35,428 nt of DNA from Planctomycetota bacterium. GTDB lineage: Bacteria; Planctomycetota; Phycisphaerae; Phycisphaerales; SM1A02. Positions 33,575-35,428 of the stretch are shown here, one piece after another (positions within the stretch are counted from its first letter, which is position 1; every line of letters starts with the position of its first letter). The notes under the pieces are model-generated. The model did no database searches. It was not told where the DNA came from and saw nothing but the letters and a program-made list of their open reading frames with translations. Position numbers and translations under genes: made by a program. Where the stretch lies: contig JADFKZ010000009.1 in the NCBI GenBank assembly GCA_022564665.1, positions 1 to 35,428 of the forward strand, in the 5' to 3' direction.

Positions 33575-35017
33575 TTACGCGGCACGATCGATGAACCCGG
33601 TCTTGAGTGTCCTCGTCTCACCGGTGTGAAGGATTATGGCGACAAGGTCGCCGGAGTGCTCGCCCCTGCCCATCTCAATGCGGACTGGTCCGTCCATATC
33701 CTTGTGGAAGATGGTCCGGGCGGTGTCAAGGATGATCTCGACGCTACTAAAGATCTTCTTGCGCACCTCGAGGGTGAGTGGCGTGGAGTCGGGTTCCACC
33801 GCAAGTAGCTCGCGGATTTCGGCCTGCCGCTGCTCGATTTCGGAAGTCAAATCCTTGATCTGGCCGGCAATCCGGAGCGCGGCCTCGCGGGCGCTGCCAC
33901 GTATGCTCTTGAGCCGGCCCTGAAAGGGCCGAAACGCCTCGCTGTGCTCCTGAAGCTGCTCCCGTGCCCGGATGATCCGGGCCTCCATGTCCGCGACCGC
34001 CTGCGCCCGGCCGTCTCCGGAGCGAACTCGGATGACGGTTCGCTTTTGTCCGTTGCTGCCCAGCGTACCCACAACAGATCCGCCACCACAGGTGATCTCG
34101 CCACCCGCGACCACGCCCTGGGGTATCAGAAACTTCCCCCCGCAGCGAATCTCACTGTCGAAGCAGTACTTCGCAATGGAGATGTCGCCGCCGGCCTCGA
34201 GCCGGCACCCGTTGGCGAATCGGCAGCTTATCTGATCACCCGCAACCACCCGTCCCTTGTGCTGCCCAAGGATTCCGGTGCGGACGGTCACGCTCTTGCC
34301 CGCCTCGATCGTCGCGCCTTCGACCGCACCGTTGATGAGGACGTTCTTGGGGGTCACCAGCTCAAAGCCAGTGACGACATCCTTGTCGACGACGATATCC
34401 CCTTCGAAGTCGATGTTGCCCGATCGGAAGCTGACATCGCTTCGCACGGTGAGCTGAGGATCAACGCGAACGCTGCGGTTCTTGTAGTGGTACTGTCCCG
34501 CCTCAGTCGCGCTGAGGGTAAGACCGTCCTGGGACTTCAGGACGTTGGGCCCAAGCGTGATATCCGGCCATTTTCCGGGCGTCGCGGAGACTGTATGGCC
34601 CAGGACATCGCGACCGTCCTTATGCGGGGTGGGCGGCACGATCCGGAGAATCGCCTCCCCCTTCTTGACCATCCCCAAGACGTTGCGATCGTAGTGGCTG
34701 ACGTTTCCCTGCTCGTCCACGCTCAGGGCGTTGGCCGCAACGAGGTCCACCACGCTCCCGTCGGTCCCGTGAACCGGCGGGACCCCTTTGACGATGACCA
34801 CCGGGCCCTCCGGAACGTTTCCGGTCCGCAGGGCCTGGATCAGCCGCCCGATCCGTTCGTCATCGGCCTCATCGCACACGATCGATTCCGCCTCGAAGGC
34901 GGCGGCGATCTCGGGGCCGGTGATCTCATCGGCGCCGGCTGGACGCACGGTCAGGAGCACGCTCATCTTGTCAGGAGCGATGGTGATCGAGAAGGGAGCT
35001 TGGCCTGCCTGTTCCAT
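33575..35017 (-). CDS. FapA/DUF342-domain polymer-forming protein
   Basis: The ATG at 35017 gives 480 residues without a clear ribosome site. The chain follows the FapA (DUF342) pattern. An N-terminal alpha/beta region (EITGPEIAAAFEAESIVCDE, VIVKGVPPVHGTDG) leads to a right-handed beta-helix core with repeats such as DVSFRSGNIDFEGDIVVDKD and ISCRFANGCRLEAGGDISIA. A coiled coil follows from about 345 to 410 (MEARIIRAREQLQEHSEAF, IKDLTSEIEQRQAEIRELL). Family members form scaffolds; some affect flagellar assembly or localisation, others have no flagellar link. No flagellar genes lie nearby, so the role here is open. It is cytosolic with no signal peptide. Confidence 0.88.
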   Translation of the reverse strand: MEQAGQAPFSITIAPDKMSVLLTVRPAGADEITGPEIAAAFEAESIVCDEADDERIGRLIQALRTGNVPEGPVVIVKGVPPVHGTDGSVVDLVAANALSVDEQGNVSHYDRNVLGMVKKGEAILRIVPPTPHKDGRDVLGHTVSATPGKWPDITLGPNVLKSQDGLTLSATEAGQYHYKNRSVRVDPQLTVRSDVSFRSGNIDFEGDIVVDKDVVTGFELVTPKNVLINGAVEGATIEAGKSVTVRTGILGQHKGRVVAGDQISCRFANGCRLEAGGDISIAKYCFDSEIRCGGKFLIPQGVVAGGEITCGGGSVVGTLGSNGQKRTVIRVRSGDGRAQAVADMEARIIRAREQLQEHSEAFRPFQGRLKSIRGSAREAALRIAGQIKDLTSEIEQRQAEIRELLAVEPDSTPLTLEVRKKIFSSVEIILDTARTIFHKDMDGPVRIEMGRGEHSGDLVAIILHTGETRTLKTGFIDRAA

Positions 35018-35251
35018 GGGTGCGTCGTGGGCTCCCGAGTCGGTTCTTGAGCGACCCCGCCGCCGGTACGCCGGTCGGCCGGGACAGCCTCTGGCGTGCG
35101 GCCGCAGCCGCCCCTGTCCACGTCGACCTTTGTGAGAAGGTGAATGAGCGTAAACGCGACGGCGGTCTACAAGGCCGGGTGCTCGCGCGAAGCAGGCAAT
35201 CCGGGCGTGGCGCCGATGCGATTATCGGAAAGAGATTGGCTGCAGTTGAAA
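35018..35251. other. Upstream region of the FapA-like gene
   Basis: No gene is seen. The first 100 bases contain ccgccgccggtacgccggtc and other short palindromes. A promoter for the minus-strand FapA-like gene is expected here but no convincing pair of boxes was found. Confidence 0.35.
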
Positions 35252-35380
35252 GGGGATCAGGGGTTCGGGGTTCGGGGTTCAGGGGTAGATGTTCATCGCT
35301 TTCCCGAACCCTGAACCCCGAACCCCCCTCCACCGATCGACCGACCGGGGCTTCACTTCGCTCAGCCCCAGCCACCCGCA
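35252..35380. repeat. Composite intergenic repeat, copy 4, with G4-tract array and long hairpin
   Basis: Five GGGG tracts separated by 3-4 bases (35252-35285) face an inverted run of CCC(C)GAAC/TGAAC heptads (35303-35326), so the two arms can form a 24-bp hairpin with two mismatched or wobble positions. The piece gaccggggcttcacttcgct then cagccccagccaccc (to 35380) is the right half of the hairpin unit found at 2786-2875 and 18099-18194. The word agctgacagcc follows. The repeat has no coding content. Confidence 0.75.
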
Positions 35381-35428
35381 GCTTGTCGACAGCTGACAGC
35401 CTCTTTCAGGGGCACGGACCCCAGTTGG

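Noticed and set aside
35252-35330. CRISPR-like direct repeats
   Set aside because: The repeated GGGGTTC units are 7 bases long without spacers and are inverted, so this is a heptad array and hairpin, not a CRISPR array.

Overview
The window is GC-rich bacterial DNA that most resembles a Planctomycetota genome of the Phycisphaerae type. The reasons are GC-type dockerin tails on exported proteins (motif VPDLLxLLAxWG, seen at 1-100, 19865-20040 and 21184-21276), a zinc-ribbon membrane protein of a style frequent in that group, many weak or absent Shine-Dalgarno sites, and large gaps filled with dispersed repeats. No rRNA, CRISPR array or phage module is visible, and the placement is an inference from protein style.

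Layout. 1-7.4 kb: a secreted subtilisin-like protease cut by the left edge, a CAT-anticodon tRNA, a repeat-rich gap, an exported M14 carboxypeptidase-like protein and a lipoprotein-type methyltransferase on the minus strand, then a small DUF3568-like lipoprotein on the plus strand. 7.4-14.3 kb: a minus-strand central-carbon block, sdhC-sdhA-sdhB (overlapping stops and starts, with a promoter-like site ahead of sdhC), then a MerA/Lpd-type flavin disulfide oxidoreductase and an NAD-type malic enzyme. 14.3-18 kb: a TPR-like protein, tRNA-Arg(TCT), a zinc-ribbon membrane protein, an FHA protein behind a good sigma70-like promoter, and an APC amino-acid permease. 18-19.8 kb: a structured repeat and a complete-looking IS110-family element with a noncoding left end that may encode a bridge RNA. 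19.8-25.4 kb: a beta-helix dockerin protein, an orphan dockerin tail, a zinc-ribbon protein, two PilZ proteins, a small membrane protein and a two-gene ABC exporter. 25.5-30.3 kb: two TlpA-like thioredoxin proteins around a TPR protein and a 1-kb graveyard (group II intron 3' end, IS3 scrap, broken gene), then a cyclase-family relic. 30.4-35.4 kb: a large metzincin-type protease and a FapA/DUF342 protein, then more repeats.

Functionally the window joins respiration (succinate dehydrogenase/fumarate reductase with malic enzyme), extracellular proteolysis (three exported peptidases), cell-surface or periplasmic thiol chemistry, and c-di-GMP/FHA signalling. The most unusual material is noncoding: a family of composite intergenic repeats whose internal hairpin is kept by different sequences in different copies, a second hairpin repeat family found behind gene ends, and the IS110 left end.
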